Assembly (NCBI GenBank): GCA_030770535.1
Contig: JASVEC010000201.1
Location: forward strand, 1-32,461
Direction: 5' to 3'
Length of the DNA stretch: 32,461 nucleotides
Source: Batkoa obscura
Taxonomy: Eukaryota; Entomophthoromycota; Entomophthoromycetes; Entomophthorales; Batkoaceae
Below are positions 1 through 12,720 of the stretch, in pieces (the first letter of the stretch is position 1; each line of letters opens with the position of its first letter). The translations under genes were made by a program, and so were the position numbers. Below the pieces are notes generated by a model. That model made no database searches, was not told where the DNA came from, and saw only the letters and a program-made list of their open reading frames with translations.

Positions 1-396
1 TCATCTCTTCCAAGTCTTCTTATGATATTTTATCCTCTGATGTTGAAGAATTCGTCGAAGTCGAATGTGGATGAAGAAAAAGAATTGACTGATTATGTTA
101 CCGAATATGTAATGAAAGGTGTTACTGCACCCAAAGTATCTGACCGTCAAGATATGGAACAAATCCGTGTACCACCCGTTTTCTCAGAAGAATTTTTATT
201 AATGATGAACTATAATATCGTTGAAGTACGTAAATATGAACGTTTGAATGCGTTATATATTAGCAAACTTAATGAAGAAAGAAAGAATAATCCTTTGCGT
301 TGTGCTTTAGGAAACTTAGATAGTTTTCCTAAACTCCCAGAACCAAGTAAACGTAAGTGTCACAAAAAGAAGGGAAGTTCGACCAAAGAGAACTAG
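1..396 (+). CDS. 3' end of an unrecognised protein-coding gene (5' truncated by the window edge)
   Basis: An open frame runs from the window edge to a TAG stop at 394-396. It encodes about 107 convincing residues from position 73 on: an acidic stretch, a middle segment containing RVPPVFSEEFLLMMN, and a basic Lys/Ser-rich tail. I do not recognise the family. The codons of bases 1-70 read in this frame are unlike the rest (several TCG, CTG, GTG). Frame 3 over bases 3-71 uses normal AT-rich codons and gives an acidic Ser-rich peptide, but stops at 72-74. No intron fits between the two frames. The true protein probably enters in frame 3 and changes frame near base 70, through a base error or a mutation. 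Confidence 0.6.
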   Translation, partial: SSLPSLLMIFYPLMLKNSSKSNVDEEKELTDYVTEYVMKGVTAPKVSDRQDMEQIRVPPVFSEEFLLMMNYNIVEVRKYERLNALYISKLNEERKNNPLRCALGNLDSFPKLPEPSKRKCHKKKGSSTKEN

Positions 397-763
397 GTTT
401 GATATGAATTAAAGCCTTAAAATTGTTTAGTAATATTACTGATATTTGAATTATATCTCATTATTTCTATATCCTGTGAACTACTAAATGGTTTCTTAAT
501 TAATTTCTCTAAAATTTTAATCGAATTTTAATAAACCACATTAATTTTAATACATTTGAAGTTGGCATATGAAAGAATTGTTAAAATTTAAATCATTTTG
601 CTCTAAAATGATTAAATAACTACTATTATAATATAAAAAAAGTTTAAAATAAAATTTAATAATGGGAAGGAATTGGCTTTATTTGAGTATCTAAACAAAG
701 CTCAGTGTTAATAAGATGTGATTTAGTTTCTATCACTATATCATATTTCTAAAAAATCCTAAA
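397..763. other. Intergenic, convergent 3' ends
   Basis: This 367-base AT-rich stretch lies between the stop of the first gene (+) and the stop of TOR (-). It holds only short A/T runs. I see no coding frame, RNA gene or repeat related to the elements further right, so it is probably shared 3' untranslated sequence. Confidence 0.5.
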
Positions 764-3700
764 CTACCAAAAGGCACACCAACCAATGTAGCATTGACAA
801 AGATTTTCTAATGAAGTGGCTTGAAGTATAAGTTTTTGAACCTGCTGAGGTACATCCAAGGTAGTATTAGGATTAAAGTCACGACCTGAAAGTTTGTTAT
901 TAACTCTATTGATAACTGTAACAGCCCTTTGATTTAAATTCTCAGACTTGTTTGTTTTATCATCATTAAGATTATCATCATTTTTCCTAGATGTTGTGTT
1001 TTTCCTAGACAAAGTACTTGGTCTTTCCTCAGCACCTGAGTTTCTATTTCTTCCCTCTGGCTTAGGGCTTGGATGGGTTAATAATCTCCAATTGATCAAT
1101 GGATCATAAACAAAAGCCTCCAACACCGCCATTAAACTCTCCTTATTCTCTCTTAATACTCGCATCACATTCTCACATGTAATACGGAAGGTACCTTCAA
1201 TACCACTCACTTCCATTGCGTTGGTCAACATACGTGTAAGTCTAAATGGAATCTTTTCTGGAAATTTATCACGATGCATAGCTACTTCAAAACAATCCCC
1301 AAAATCAATATGATTTACTTTACCAGAGAATCGATGTAACATTAAATTGGAAGGATGACGATCACCCAATCCCAAAATATAACCTACCATTGACATCAAA
1401 GCAAGTGAGCGTGTATAATTAGTTCTACGATCCAACCAAGCTTCCGAGTTTTGACTCTTAAGCCATAAAACGCGGTATAAATCCTGACCTGTGGTATTGT
1501 CAAGTGCAAACTCAAACACTTCAACCTTTTGAAGTAATGCTAAATTGTCATAGTCAGGTGCCATTTGAAGCATAAGTCGGTGCTCAATGTTAAGTAATAT
1601 CTTGCGACTTTCTCTATAATCTCTAATCAATGAATGTAAAGTATCACAGTGTGGTAACCAACCAATCAAACCAGAATTTGGTGAAAGTGGAATGACTGGA
1701 TATCTTTCGATACTAAGTCTTCTTTTAAATGTTTCCGAATCTGATGAAAGCAAGGTATTAACTAATCCGAATAGCTGCATTACTCTTTCATCTTGACGAA
1801 GATCCTCATGTCCTTTTAGAAGGTATTGATAATCCTTGCCGTTATCTCCTTTAATAATAAGTTTTCTAGGACGTTGTTTCGAAGTAATGACATTAAGCGT
1901 TGGGAAAAAGCTAGCAATTTTAACCAAAGATTCGCCACTCTTATAAGATCCTGGGATAGCCAATTGAAGGTTCTCAGCTTCTAATAATTTAGGAGAAACA
2001 AACTGCAACTCCAAGGTGGTAAGCTGAGGCAATTGCTTATTGATCCTTCTAAATACTTGATAATAAAGATCCCATGCTTGGTTAAGATCATTGACATTTC
2101 TTGTTTGTTTGTATCTTTGACACCATTCATATGCTTCTTGTAAATCGCGACCAAATGCTTGATTAAATGAAATCTCTCGAAGTGTTTCAGGCCCTTGTTC
2201 AAGCATTCTATGTAATGGCTCCAAAGTAGTAAACATAGCTTCAATGTTATGATCTCCAAAATATAATCTAGAAGCTTCTTCAAGCCCTTCATACCACATT
2301 TCATGCCAAAGGATAGCAACTCGAATCAACTCTTGACTCACTATTAATGCTTGTTCAACAAGTATAAGACTATGACTCTTTATTCTATCCATTAAAGAAA
2401 CTGCAGCATTCTTTCTGGAATTACTTTGTGATTTGGTAGCAACTGTGACTGGATAAACCAAAGCTTGAGGATGTTTTTTACTAACCTCATTAAGTATATG
2501 ATGAACCAATCTACGAACATGAGCATTGGAGGCATGGATACGTGCAATAAGTTGAGGAATTACTTGCAACCAAGTATCTGTAGTTATATTATTGAAGCCC
2601 TCTGTAATAGCAAAGTTAACATCCCTCAAATGAGCATATTTAAACCACAGGGTCAAAAGACGTAAAGTATCCTGTAATGAATTACCACTTGAAAGTTTGA
2701 TTGATTGGAAGAAACCTTGGACTGCGGGGACAATGTGAGTAGTGACAATATGCTCATTAATGGACCCTGTTTTTTGTTCAAAATAACCTATCACTTCAAA
2801 ATTAGCCAAAGCCCACGAGTGCCATGCTTTATATTGTTCAGGATCAAATTGGGTTGCCATAAAATAAGAGTGAAGAATATGTGGTATGGTAGCTTCATCC
2901 CAATTATCTTGTAATTCAACATGCCATAAACCTTGACGATGATAACATTTTGAAAGTAATTTAAGGTGTTCTTGACTTTCATTATTTTGTGTGCTCAAAA
3001 TAGTAGATAAATTCATATATTGATCCACATTTTGAAGACCTAAACTTTCTGCTAATCCTTGTGTAAAATCTTGAAGATGTTCAAGTGTTTTTGGTTTAGA
3101 TCCAGTAGCCCAACGATGTTTAAGATAAGCATATAATATCTTTGGAGAGCCATCTGGTAAATCATCATCAGAGAATGGTCCATGATGATTGAGTAATGTT
3201 TTGATTGTTTTTTCAGATAATGAAGTTCGACCGCTCTTATGACAGAGATTGGCAAATTTCAACCATAAATCGACATCTTCGTTTGGTGATATGACTAATG
3301 AGCGTATTTGAAGGGTTCTTTGCCAAACCTCTACATTACGCTGACATCCTAATAAACGCTTCATCCATGTCTTACGAATCAAAGCTTGACGTTCTGGCTG
3401 TTCTTTAAAGTTGATAAAATCGATGACTTCTTCCAATTCAGATAATATCTGTACTCTTATAATGACACTATAAGCTCTATTAAAACTCTCACCAATAAGA
3501 GCAGTAAGTTCATTATCCAAAAGATCTCTTGATTTTTCAATATAAAGTTTAGCTTGAGTAAACTGATGTCTATGTACCAATAGTATAGCTTTAAAAAAGG
3601 ATTCGTTGGAAGGAGTATGATCCATAGCAGCGATATAAGAATCAATATTATTCCATTGTCCAATACCCCATGAAGCAGCAGCAGCTAAAGGTGCTATCTT

Positions 3701-6700
3701 TTGTCTTGTCTCTTCATCTCCTTCATCCCATGTTTTACTAGATAACTCATTTAAAATATCCCATTCCCCAAGTGCATGATAACAACGCATCTTTCCTAAA
3801 TTGACATCGAATGAGGCTCCTGATTCTGCTTCTTTCTTTTCATAAGCTATTAAAGCATCATCCCATCTGCCTAATTTTTCATACCATGTTTCTTTCAATA
3901 TTAAATCATGATGATTCTGTGCAATATTTAATATTCCAACTGCTGCATCAGGTTGTTGTAATTGAGTATTGATCCTAATCAATGATTCAATAGTAACAGT
4001 AGAAGGTTCAGATATAAATTCAAGTTCTTTATAATGAAGAGCTTTAGCAAAAGAATGACAACGACTTGCATATTCACCTAAAGTTTTAATAGCTATCGGT
4101 AATGTTTTGTCATCATGTTCCATAAACTCAGCTAAATTCAACAACATTTGTAAAATTTCTGAAGTTATATTTGGTGATACTAAAGCTGTTTCAAGTGAAC
4201 GTACAAGCTCATCTTGATAAGTATCTGGAAGTTCTGTCCAACAAGATACAAAAGCTGCATTAAACAAATCTCTAGCTAAAGGTGGATAATTGTTTGCTAA
4301 ATTAGCACAAGCTCTAAGGGCAGGTGAAGGTGATTCTCTGATAAGTTCGATACTCAACCGACGTATCCATTCTATCCAATCATCTTTTGTTGATTTTTGA
4401 TAGGCTTCCCATGCTTTTTTAAGATGCCCTTCATTTACAGGTACTTTTTTGAAACCTGCAATTTCACTTAATGGATTTTCTTCTAAATTATCATCGTTTA
4501 TACTATTAAATATAAATATAGATATAAATATAAATATAAATTATAAATTATAAATTATAAATTATAAATTATAAATTATAAATTATAAATTATAAATTAT
4601 AAATATAAATTATAAATATAAATATAAATATAAATTATAAATAAATATCATTTTTTTCCTAATATATAAATTAAATTACCTATTTTCATTTATAGCTAAT
4701 AAATCTGGAGTAATAGTTTCATTTCTTAAAATTTTACCAACTAATGAATCATAACCACTATGTTGAAGACGATTTTTAGTAATTACTTTACTTATTAAAG
4801 GTACAAATATAGCATAATCATTGCCTAATTGATAAGCCAAGATACACAACACATCCATAACATTTGATTTAAGTTCCATTGGTATGTTAGAAAGAATACG
4901 AGCTAATGGATGTATAATAGAAGAAGCAAGATCTACACAAGTAGAACTTTTACATAATTGAGCCAAGGCTAATAAAGCTGATTTCTTGACAGCTATCGAT
5001 GTATCTGGATGTTCAATAGGTTTTATTACTACAGGTATTATCAAATGAGATACTTCTTCGACTGAGTTACCAAATGAATTAAAAGCTTCCAAAACATGAA
5101 CACATAAGATTGGTTTATCAATAGCATTATTTTCAATGACATGAAGCATATCCGATAAGAAAGTAGAGATGTACATTTTGAAATCACCACCTAAAGCTGA
5201 AGAGATGGATTTTATAAGAGTAATTAGAGTACGTTGAATACTTGCAGTTGAATTCCAAAATTCTTGAATTAAGCTAAAAATATCTTTCAAATAATTTCGA
5301 ATATGCTGTTTAACAATAGAAACCATTGTACCTAATTGTTGAAAATAAAATTCATAACTACCAGCTGGACTATTACGAATGGTAGATAGATAAATGGGGA
5401 TAATTTGTGGCAAAAATGATACACATTTCAAACCTAAAGCTTTAAATAGATGCATAAATGCTGTAATAACTGAAGTGTAATTTGGAGTTAAAGATGGATC
5501 TTTTAAAATTTTTATGAGTGCATGGACAACAACAGTGGGGTAATAATCTTCTGAAGATGGCCCAATACCCATCATAACTAAATGTAAGTCTGTACTTGTA
5601 TCCTTATTTCCTCCAATTGGCTCCTCAGATTCTGGTTTATCCATTTTATGTTGATATGGATCTAAAGCACCTAAAATTCCCATTACTTTAATGGTTTCTC
5701 TTCTTATACTATTTGATTGTTCTCTTTTAAGGATGCCAACTAAGATTCCTAATAAATTAGGATACTTAATATAAGGGTCAATCACATATCCAGTATTTCC
5801 AGTTAGTTGACCTAAGGTTTTAAGGGCAGCATTACGTTTCAGAATGGATGATTGATCTTGTAAAGTATCAATAATCAAAGGCATCATGTTATCTAAATAA
5901 GAAGTTAATTGCTCCCCACCAACTTGAGCTAATTCTCCAATAGCTTTCAAAACACTAGCTACAACTGATGGATTTGTATTATGGACTTTGGTTTGTAACA
6001 CATCTACAATGGGCTGTATATATGGCTTTACAAAAGATTGAGCAGATTTAACTAATATACTTATTAATATAGCACTCTCTTCTTTAATACGACTACTATC
6101 CGAATATTCAAGATTAGTTAAAAGTTGAATTAATATTTTTCTTAAAGAAGGAACAATATAAGCTGGATTATGATTTGATAATCTACCAATAATAGCCATA
6201 GCTGTTTTACGAATAGTAAAAACTTCATCACTTAAAGCCATAAAAAGATAACGTATATTATTTGCTTGGGATAGATGAAGGTTAAAATTATCTTGTAAAT
6301 TAGATAATACTGTTTGTCGAACTTCAAACTCTGGATCTGCAATGCCAGCACTTAATAATTTGACTAAAATTTCATTCATTACTTCAATAGCATACATACT
6401 CGTTTGATAACATACTGGATCTTTAAGCAATATTTTACAACAAGTCAAAGCAGCTGATTTCCTAACTTCAACATCATCCCAATCTAAGAAAGACAAAAGA
6501 CAATCTCTAACAAATTCACTTAAGAGATGACCACTAAAATCAAAAGAACCTAATGAATTTAATGCCATAATGATAGTCTCGATTTCATTAGGATCTATTG
6601 TAGAATAATCTCTTATTGTAGTTACATTTGAACTTTGTCTTTGATTAGGTGCTCCTGGAGGTATATACTGCTGACCACTTAATATAATTGATATACTATT

Positions 6701-7990
6701 TAATAATCGGCTTTGAATAGGTATCAATAAACTTGGTATATTATGTACTAAATCAACTAAAGTTTGATGAAGTGAGTCATGCATTCCATATGAGAAGATT
6801 AGGTCCAATAGTTGTGTTGAATGTCTACTTAATGATGGCCCGGCAGCAGAAGAAAGATTACTAATACAATGAAAAACAGGAGCTTCAGCAGTACCTTTGC
6901 CTTTGATACTTTTATTAGCTAAAGATTCTTTAATATTTTGAACTATGGAATCTACAAATGGTGTAATTTTATTTCCAACAGCAATTGATACTTCTCCAAT
7001 AGCCGAAAACGCTAATACCCTTTCTTTTTCTTTTTGCAATTGGGTTAACAAAAATAGCATAATCTTTTGTAAATAATGTTCTGAAAACTCTTTCGGATTA
7101 TAACTGGCAAGCAAAGGTATCAATGAAACCACTGAATTTCTAATTAATAACTCTCGATGATCTTTATATCTCAATACTATCTCACAAGCTTCTTGATAAT
7201 ATTCTTTCATAAACATACCTGAGTCAATCAATAACTCTTTTAAAGCTAAAAATGAACCATGAATGCTTTCTAAAGTATTCATTTTTAACCCCTTTTGTAC
7301 ACCTTCAAGTATCTTTGAATACCAAGCTTTTTTATGTTGGGATTCTCTTTGTAATATTATTTTTAAACATGAGGTTAAAGCTTCAGATCCAGAAACTCGG
7401 ATGTTGATTTTGATATCTCTTAAAGCGACCCAAATCGAATCTAGGATTGATGAAACATATTCATACATCAATGTAGGAGCACTTTGAGAAATTTCTTTGA
7501 TCATTAAAACAGCTGCATGTCTTCTAGATTCAAAACGTTCTGTACTTTGTAACCATTCAATACATTTTTTGATTTCTCCTTCTAAATGAGTAGTCATTGT
7601 AATTTCGCCAGACACTGCTAGTTTGCCTAAAGTTTTAGCCGCTAATATCATCACTTTTTCATCGTTACAAGGTAAAGCTAACTTCAAACTATTGATATAA
7701 CGTACTTTATGAGGAAAAGTTATTTCTGTATTATTTTCAATGATTTTATTAATCGCTTGAATACCACCTAGTTTCTCATTAATGTCATTACTTTTTATTA
7801 AATCCGTAATTCGAATATTAATATCTCGTTCAATTTCAGCAAATGTAGAAGGTAGACAATCTTGACTTACTTCATCATAAAATTCCCGTAATACATCCCC
7901 CGCTTTATTTCGAGTATCTTCGGATTTACTCTTTAAATTATGAAATATTTTTACTAATGTTTCCTGACTTCGAGTAGTAGAATTGGTCAT
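764..7990 (-). CDS. TOR: TOR serine/threonine kinase (target of rapamycin), complete, two exons
   Basis: Central growth-control kinase of TORC1/TORC2. Exon 1 is 7990-4680 and exon 2 is 4502-764, joined in phase through a 177-nt GT-AG intron, giving 2349 aa (human mTOR 2549). Exon 1 encodes the N-terminal HEAT solenoid and opens with the family's usual start region. Exon 2 holds the rest of the solenoid and the FAT domain, then FRB (about residues 1830-1923, [10 protein letters not shown]...), kinase ([18 protein letters not shown] near 1997; catalytic GLGDRHPSN with Asp2151; HIDFGD with Asp2170) and the C-terminal FATC ([14 protein letters not shown]). The FRB keeps the Ser, Phe and Trp residues that contact rapamycin-FKBP12 in other TORs (Ser1848 matches human Ser2035), so drug sensitivity is inferred. 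An acidic/basic linker of about 90 residues sits between kinase and FATC. All key catalytic residues are present. Confidence 0.97.
4505..4650. repeat. AT-rich tandem repeat filling the TOR intron (7-mer core ATAAATT)
   Basis: About nine perfect copies of the heptamer ATAAATT run from about 4537 to 4602. They are flanked on both sides by ATAAAT-type hexamer runs. The array occupies almost the whole 177-nt intron between the donor at 4679 and the acceptor at 4503. Confidence 0.9.
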
Positions 7991-8114
7991 TATGTTTTTA
8001 TTAAAAAAACTATAAAATTTTTAAAAATTATGGCTTTGTATTTTTATTTTTTAAAATTACATAATTTTCAAGTTTGCAAGTGATTTGATATAATTTTAAA
8101 TTTTATAAAAAATC

Positions 8115-10595
8115 TTAAATGTTTGAATTTTTATTTATATCAGATTCAAAAGAAGATTTAAGATTACGAGCTTTAACTAAGAATAAAATCAATAAGTAAT
8201 TATAAACAAATAAATAAAAAATACCACAACAATCTGGAATTAAGAATTTTGCTTGATCCCATTGAGGTAAACGTTTTTGTGTTTGATCTAATCCCGTTAA
8301 ATCATTTTGGTCATGGCATTCAGCTAAAATAGCTAAACATTCCAATAATATTGTTGAAAAATCAAAGTGAAGTAAATATTTTTCACATGGTATAGTAGGT
8401 GTAAATCGTTTTGTATCTATATACCCAGTAAGTTTTGCTTTGTTTTTTAACATCATTTTTTGCAATGAACAATTGTTATAAGCAGCAACAATTAGATTGA
8501 TTAGCTTATAATGATACTCACTAATTGATTTTAACGTATCCATCCTATTTATATGTTAATTATAAGTATTTGTAGTATATTAGTATCCCTACTTTTGTGT
8601 TTCATTTAATGAAGTAAATCGTTTTTCATTTAAGGCAATATTATCTGTTATTTCAATTTCATTTGCTAAATTATTAAGATCTATTTCATTAACTTTATCC
8701 TTTTCAATTTTATCATGAAATGATTCTAAAGCTAACTCAAATTGAAAAGCTAATAGTTTTTTCATAAATAATACCAGTGGGAATAATAAGAATTCATTAA
8801 TATGCTATATAAAAATAAAGAATAATATTAATATTTTATTATTATTATCTCATTGCTATAATATTATTATTACTTACCACTTTTAATTCTTCTTTTAAAC
8901 CAAATAAATAAGACAAATAACTTGAATGCGAATGATGTATTTTTGTAATTAAAGACATTACTTTGGTAAATAAAGTTAAACACTATATATATATAAACAC
9001 CAAAATAAATATCATTTATCATAATAAATTACCTGTAATATAGTAAAATTAGACAAATAAGAATGTAATAACTTGGATAAATTAATACTCAATAAACTCA
9101 TTTTATCTTTATTTAATATTATTTTATCTGTTATTTTTTTATCATTTACTACTGATTTTATTAATTCTATTGTTGTTAATATTATTGAATTATTAATTTT
9201 AATAGCTTTATCTATCTTTTCATTGCTCTTTTCATTTTTCTTTTTTTTATCCTTTGTATTTTCATTTTCTTTACTCTCATTATCTTCTATTTTAATACTT
9301 CCATTAGTTTTTTCTTTTTCTTTTTCTTCTTCACTAATACAATCTTCAACAATATCATCTTCCGATTCCACACCACTCTCACTATTACTTTCACTATTAC
9401 TTTCAATGATATTTCCAACATGTCCTTCATCAATGTTATCAACCTCATCTTGATTTTCTCTTTTATTCTTCATTTTCTTTTCTTCATTTTCATTCTTTTC
9501 ATTAATTAATATAAAATTTTCATTTTCATCTACTACATTTTCAAATTTTAATAATTTAATCAAACAATCATCTTCAAATAAAGGTGAAAAACTAAAAAAA
9601 CAAAAATTAAATATATATAATAATAGCAAATAAATAGAATCTTCACCTTGAATAGTTTAAATTAGTACAATAAATAGCAATTGAATTTAAAAACACTAAA
9701 GATTCAATAACAGTTTGCTGTTGTATCTTAACTTGTTCTATAAAACCTTCATCATTATTTGATTCGTCTTGGTTGTTAAATCGCATTAATAAAGATTTAA
9801 TTAATTTTATCACCATGTAAATACTTGCTATTAAATTTCAATCAATTATGTTATGATAAAACAATGATTATTAAATACTTACTACTCTCTAACATCACTT
9901 CTCCAAATAAGGCACCAACCTTACAAATAATAAAATTACACGAATAACATATAATACTAAAATCATTGTACTATATAAAAAGGTAAATGGTAATATAATA
10001 TATATATATACAATTACCCTTCTAAACCCCTCTGCAGCTAATAAAAGACGGCTTAATAACTCAATAAATAAACTCAATTTAACTTTAATTTTATCTTTAT
10101 TCGATTTTTTATTATCACCAATAACTCTTAATAATTTAATAATTTGAACTAAATATTGAACACCTTCCTGTTGATAGTCTATGTATCTTTCATTTGACTC
10201 ACTATTTTGATAAACTAAATTCAAATCTTTTATGAACTTCATTAAAAATAATTTATATAGATAAGCTTACTTTTATTAAATAATAAGAATTGATAAAAAT
10301 CAATACTTTGTTTTAATAACTTGGAGTAGTTACTTTTTGATACTTTCAATTGACCTATTGTTTTTATTAATTTTGTTCTCCATATCTCGAATTTAGTCTC
10401 ATCAAGTCTTTCTATTTTTCTATCTTTTTCTTTCAAAAAGATGAAATTTCCAATAGATGATAATAATTTGTTGATTATTATGTCTGTTTTTAAATGAAAA
10501 TAATCCCCTTTTCCTTTTATTGCTTGTTTTTTGTTACCTCGTTGTTTAATATTATGACCATTACTATTATGTTTATCAAATAATACTCTTTTCAT
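8115..10595 (-). CDS. Unrecognised 702-aa protein, eight exons, helical with an acidic low-complexity insert
   Basis: Eight exons join in phase throughout: 10595-10271, 10226-10018, 9970-9883, 9827-9647, 9591-9033, 8982-8878, 8804-8593 and 8544-8115. All introns are GT-AG, and several are only 44-55 nt. The total is 2109 nt (702 aa plus stop). I chose ATG 10595 because the frame upstream opens only with GTG. The protein has Leu/Ile-rich helical stretches suggesting an alpha-solenoid, and a strongly charged Glu/Asn/Lys/Ser insert encoded at about 9200-9530. Near the C-terminus is a hydrophobic segment (about 8165-8230) that could span a membrane or be a buried helix. I do not recognise the family. 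It is divergent from LIP2, with 130 bp between starts, and its stop lies 124 bp from the TOR start. Confidence 0.75.
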
Positions 10596-10725
10596 TTCTT
10601 TTTTCACAACTAAATAAATTTAAAAAAGGTAAATTTTGTTTTCGTTAAATTTAGATTTAAAATTCAAGACTTAGCTCTTTTTCTCAAAAAAACTTAAAAT
10701 TGAATAACAAATAATAACTTCAATT

Positions 10726-11728
10726 ATGAGTGTGTGTCAAACCCTAGCTAACACATTAAACATTGCACCAATTTACTATAAGAAATTCGACAAATTAATC
10801 AACTATTCATTAGGTTTAAAATTACAAGAACGTTTATATCAATTACGTAAAAACAGTATAAAAGATCAAGATTCCACTTTACCTTCATTAAATAACAATC
10901 TATTATTGTTACTTGAACATCCACCAACTTTCACTGAAGGAAAACGTCAGAAAAATAATGATATTGATGTTGAAAATAAAGTCAAAAGCCTAGGCGCGGA
11001 TTATTATTTGGTAAGAAAAAGATACAGTGATTGAGTTTATTATATAGAGATATTAATGACAATAATAATTAAAAGACATCTCGTGGAGGCCAAACTACAT
11101 ATCATGGACCTGGTCAATTGGTGGGTTATCCAATTTTTTATTTAAAGGATTATAAAGTAAAATAGATAATTAAAATAATTATTTTATTTTATTTTATTAA
11201 CAAAGCCTAGTTAAGCACTCGGTGTTATGTTAAAAAAATCGAAACTTTACTATGTAATATATGTTCTGAATTATCTTTAAAACCAGAACTTAATGAGCAT
11301 ACTGGAGTTTGGTTAGGAAAAAATAAAGTAGCAGCCATAGGTAATTATAATATAATGTTTTTAATAATATCATTAATGTTTTTAATTAAGGCATATTAAT
11401 ACGACAATATATAACCAATCATGGGTTTGCATTAAATATTAATAACGATTTAAATTGGTATAATAATATAATACCTTGCGGTATTCTAGATAAAGATAGA
11501 GGTGTTACTAACTTAGAGATAGAATTAAATAGAAAAAGTAAGTTATCACTTAATATAAATATAAAAATAATGTTTTTATCCTTTTTGTTAGTTATCGTTG
11601 AAGATATATTACCATTAATATTAAAACATGTTTCTTTATCGTTTACTGGTGTTGAAAATAGTTTAGTTTCTCTAGATAAATATCACCCTGAATTAAATCA
11701 ACTTATTGATTCTTGGTCACTGGAATAA
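10726..11728 (+). CDS. LIP2: Lipoyl/octanoyl transferase (LipB/Lip2), five exons, 259 aa
   Basis: Transfers octanoyl (or lipoyl) groups from acyl carrier protein to lipoyl domains, normally in mitochondria, so that pyruvate and oxoglutarate dehydrogenases and glycine cleavage can work. Exons are 10726-11010, 11076-11156, 11211-11340, 11391-11537 and 11592-11728; all phases close. Family motifs run in order across exons: [42 protein letters not shown] with the conserved Lys161, and NHGFALNIN then PCGI with the active-site Cys195. Length is normal for eukaryotic LipB. No clear mitochondrial presequence is visible; the first 12 residues are only mildly hydrophobic, so targeting is inferred from the family. 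Confidence 0.95.
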
Positions 11729-11830
11729 AACCAAAGTGATACTATTAATATAACACTATGTTTCTTTTTATTGTAAAGAATAAATTAGAAAAATAAATAG
11801 CTATTATCAAGAATAATATAGACTATTTTA

Positions 11831-11906
11831 AAGTTCAGTTCCGATTTTATCTAATTTTGATTTTTAGCAAAAATTACAATTAAGCATTAAGTATCATAAA
11901 AATATT
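11831..11906 (+). repeat. Dispersed repeat B, copy 1
   Basis: Shares the core TTTTTAGCAAAAATTACAA, followed by a GTA/TACTAA-like block and an AAAAATA tail, with the copies at 12178-12252 and (inverted) 21498-21570. Similarity is moderate, not clonal, so the boundaries are approximate. Confidence 0.45.
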
Positions 11907-12177
11907 CCATAAACTAGTTTTATAATTTTAGTTATATATATTTTTAATATAAATTATTTATTAACTTTTAATTTAAAATTATATAATAATGTTAAACAAA
12001 TGCTATAATATTTGATTAAATTTAAAAAAATTATTAATTTGTGTAGCTAAGTTTAAGCTAACTTAAGCTTCAAAATAAAATTCGATAATTGCAATTTTCG
12101 TCTATTTTTTATATGATAAACCTTTTTAAAATAGTAGTCAAATAGTAAATAAAAAACATTTAAATATAAATGTATAA

Positions 12178-12252
12178 AACTTAGCTCTAATTTTGTTCAA
12201 TTTGAATTTTTAACAAAAACTACAAATTGTGTACTAAATGTTATAAAAATAG
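12178..12252 (+). repeat. Dispersed repeat B, copy 2
   Basis: Same core as copy 1, with A in place of G in TTTTTAACAAAAACTACAA. Resemblance to the 21.5-kb copy extends further upstream through a GTAGTCAAATAG / TTTAAATAT block, so the full unit may be 100 bp or more. Confidence 0.45.
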
Positions 12253-12309
12253 TTTTTTTATTTAATTTAAAATTCTATATTAGAATGTATTATTCAGTAT
12301 TTAATTAAG

Positions 12310-12414
12310 ATATAGAGGTAATTTTTTGGTTTCATCACCTTTTCCATTTTCAAGTGCCATTTGAGTGAAAAGATTGGTAGTAAAATTCTTAAATGAAAAA
12401 ATACATCCTCATAT
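12310..12414 (+). mobile_element. MITE-like element, copy 1 (105 bp)
   Basis: Begins ATATAGAGGTA and ends CATCCTCATAT, a degenerate form of the family's inverted termini. Inside is the family body: TTTCATCACCTTTTCCATTTT, a GAGTGAAAAG block and TAGTAAAATTCTTAAA. No open frame. Confidence 0.75.
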
Positions 12415-12720
12415 TTTTAAAACTTACACTAAATGAAAAATGGACAAAAAAGTGAAATTAAAATATTTACTTAAGTTTTAATTAGGATTTTAAACTTATC
12501 TAATATACTTAAAATACTATCTATTGGTATTTTAAATCACGTATTTCATTTTAATTGAACTAAAAATTTAGAAATAAATATTATTGGTTATAAGTGAATC
12601 ATTTTAATTTAATCATATAAAGTTGACCAATTTTATACATTATTAGTAAACTAATTTTGATATTAAATAATTTATTTTTTTATTAAAACATAACTCAAGA
12701 TAATAGCAAATAAAAAAAGA

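Larger units (their letters stand above)
11729..12720. other. Intergenic, AT-rich, with dispersed repeats
   Basis: About 990 bases lie between LIP2 and the BEM46-like gene. They hold two copies of a diffuse dispersed repeat (11831-11906, 12178-12252) and one copy of the 105-bp inverted-repeat element (12310-12414). I see no coding frame or RNA gene. Confidence 0.6.

Noticed and set aside
2465-2914. Several 60-75 codon frames on the + strand
   Set aside because: Shadows opposite the FAT-domain coding sequence of TOR, with no independent support.
4505-4650. CRISPR-like or centromeric satellite array
   Set aside because: Units are 6-7 bp of A/T with no spacers, inside a eukaryotic intron; a plain simple repeat.
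9073-9453. 126-codon Ser/Leu-rich frame on the + strand
   Set aside because: Antisense shadow of the acidic Glu/Asn/Ser insert of the 702-aa gene, whose exon closes in phase with its neighbours.
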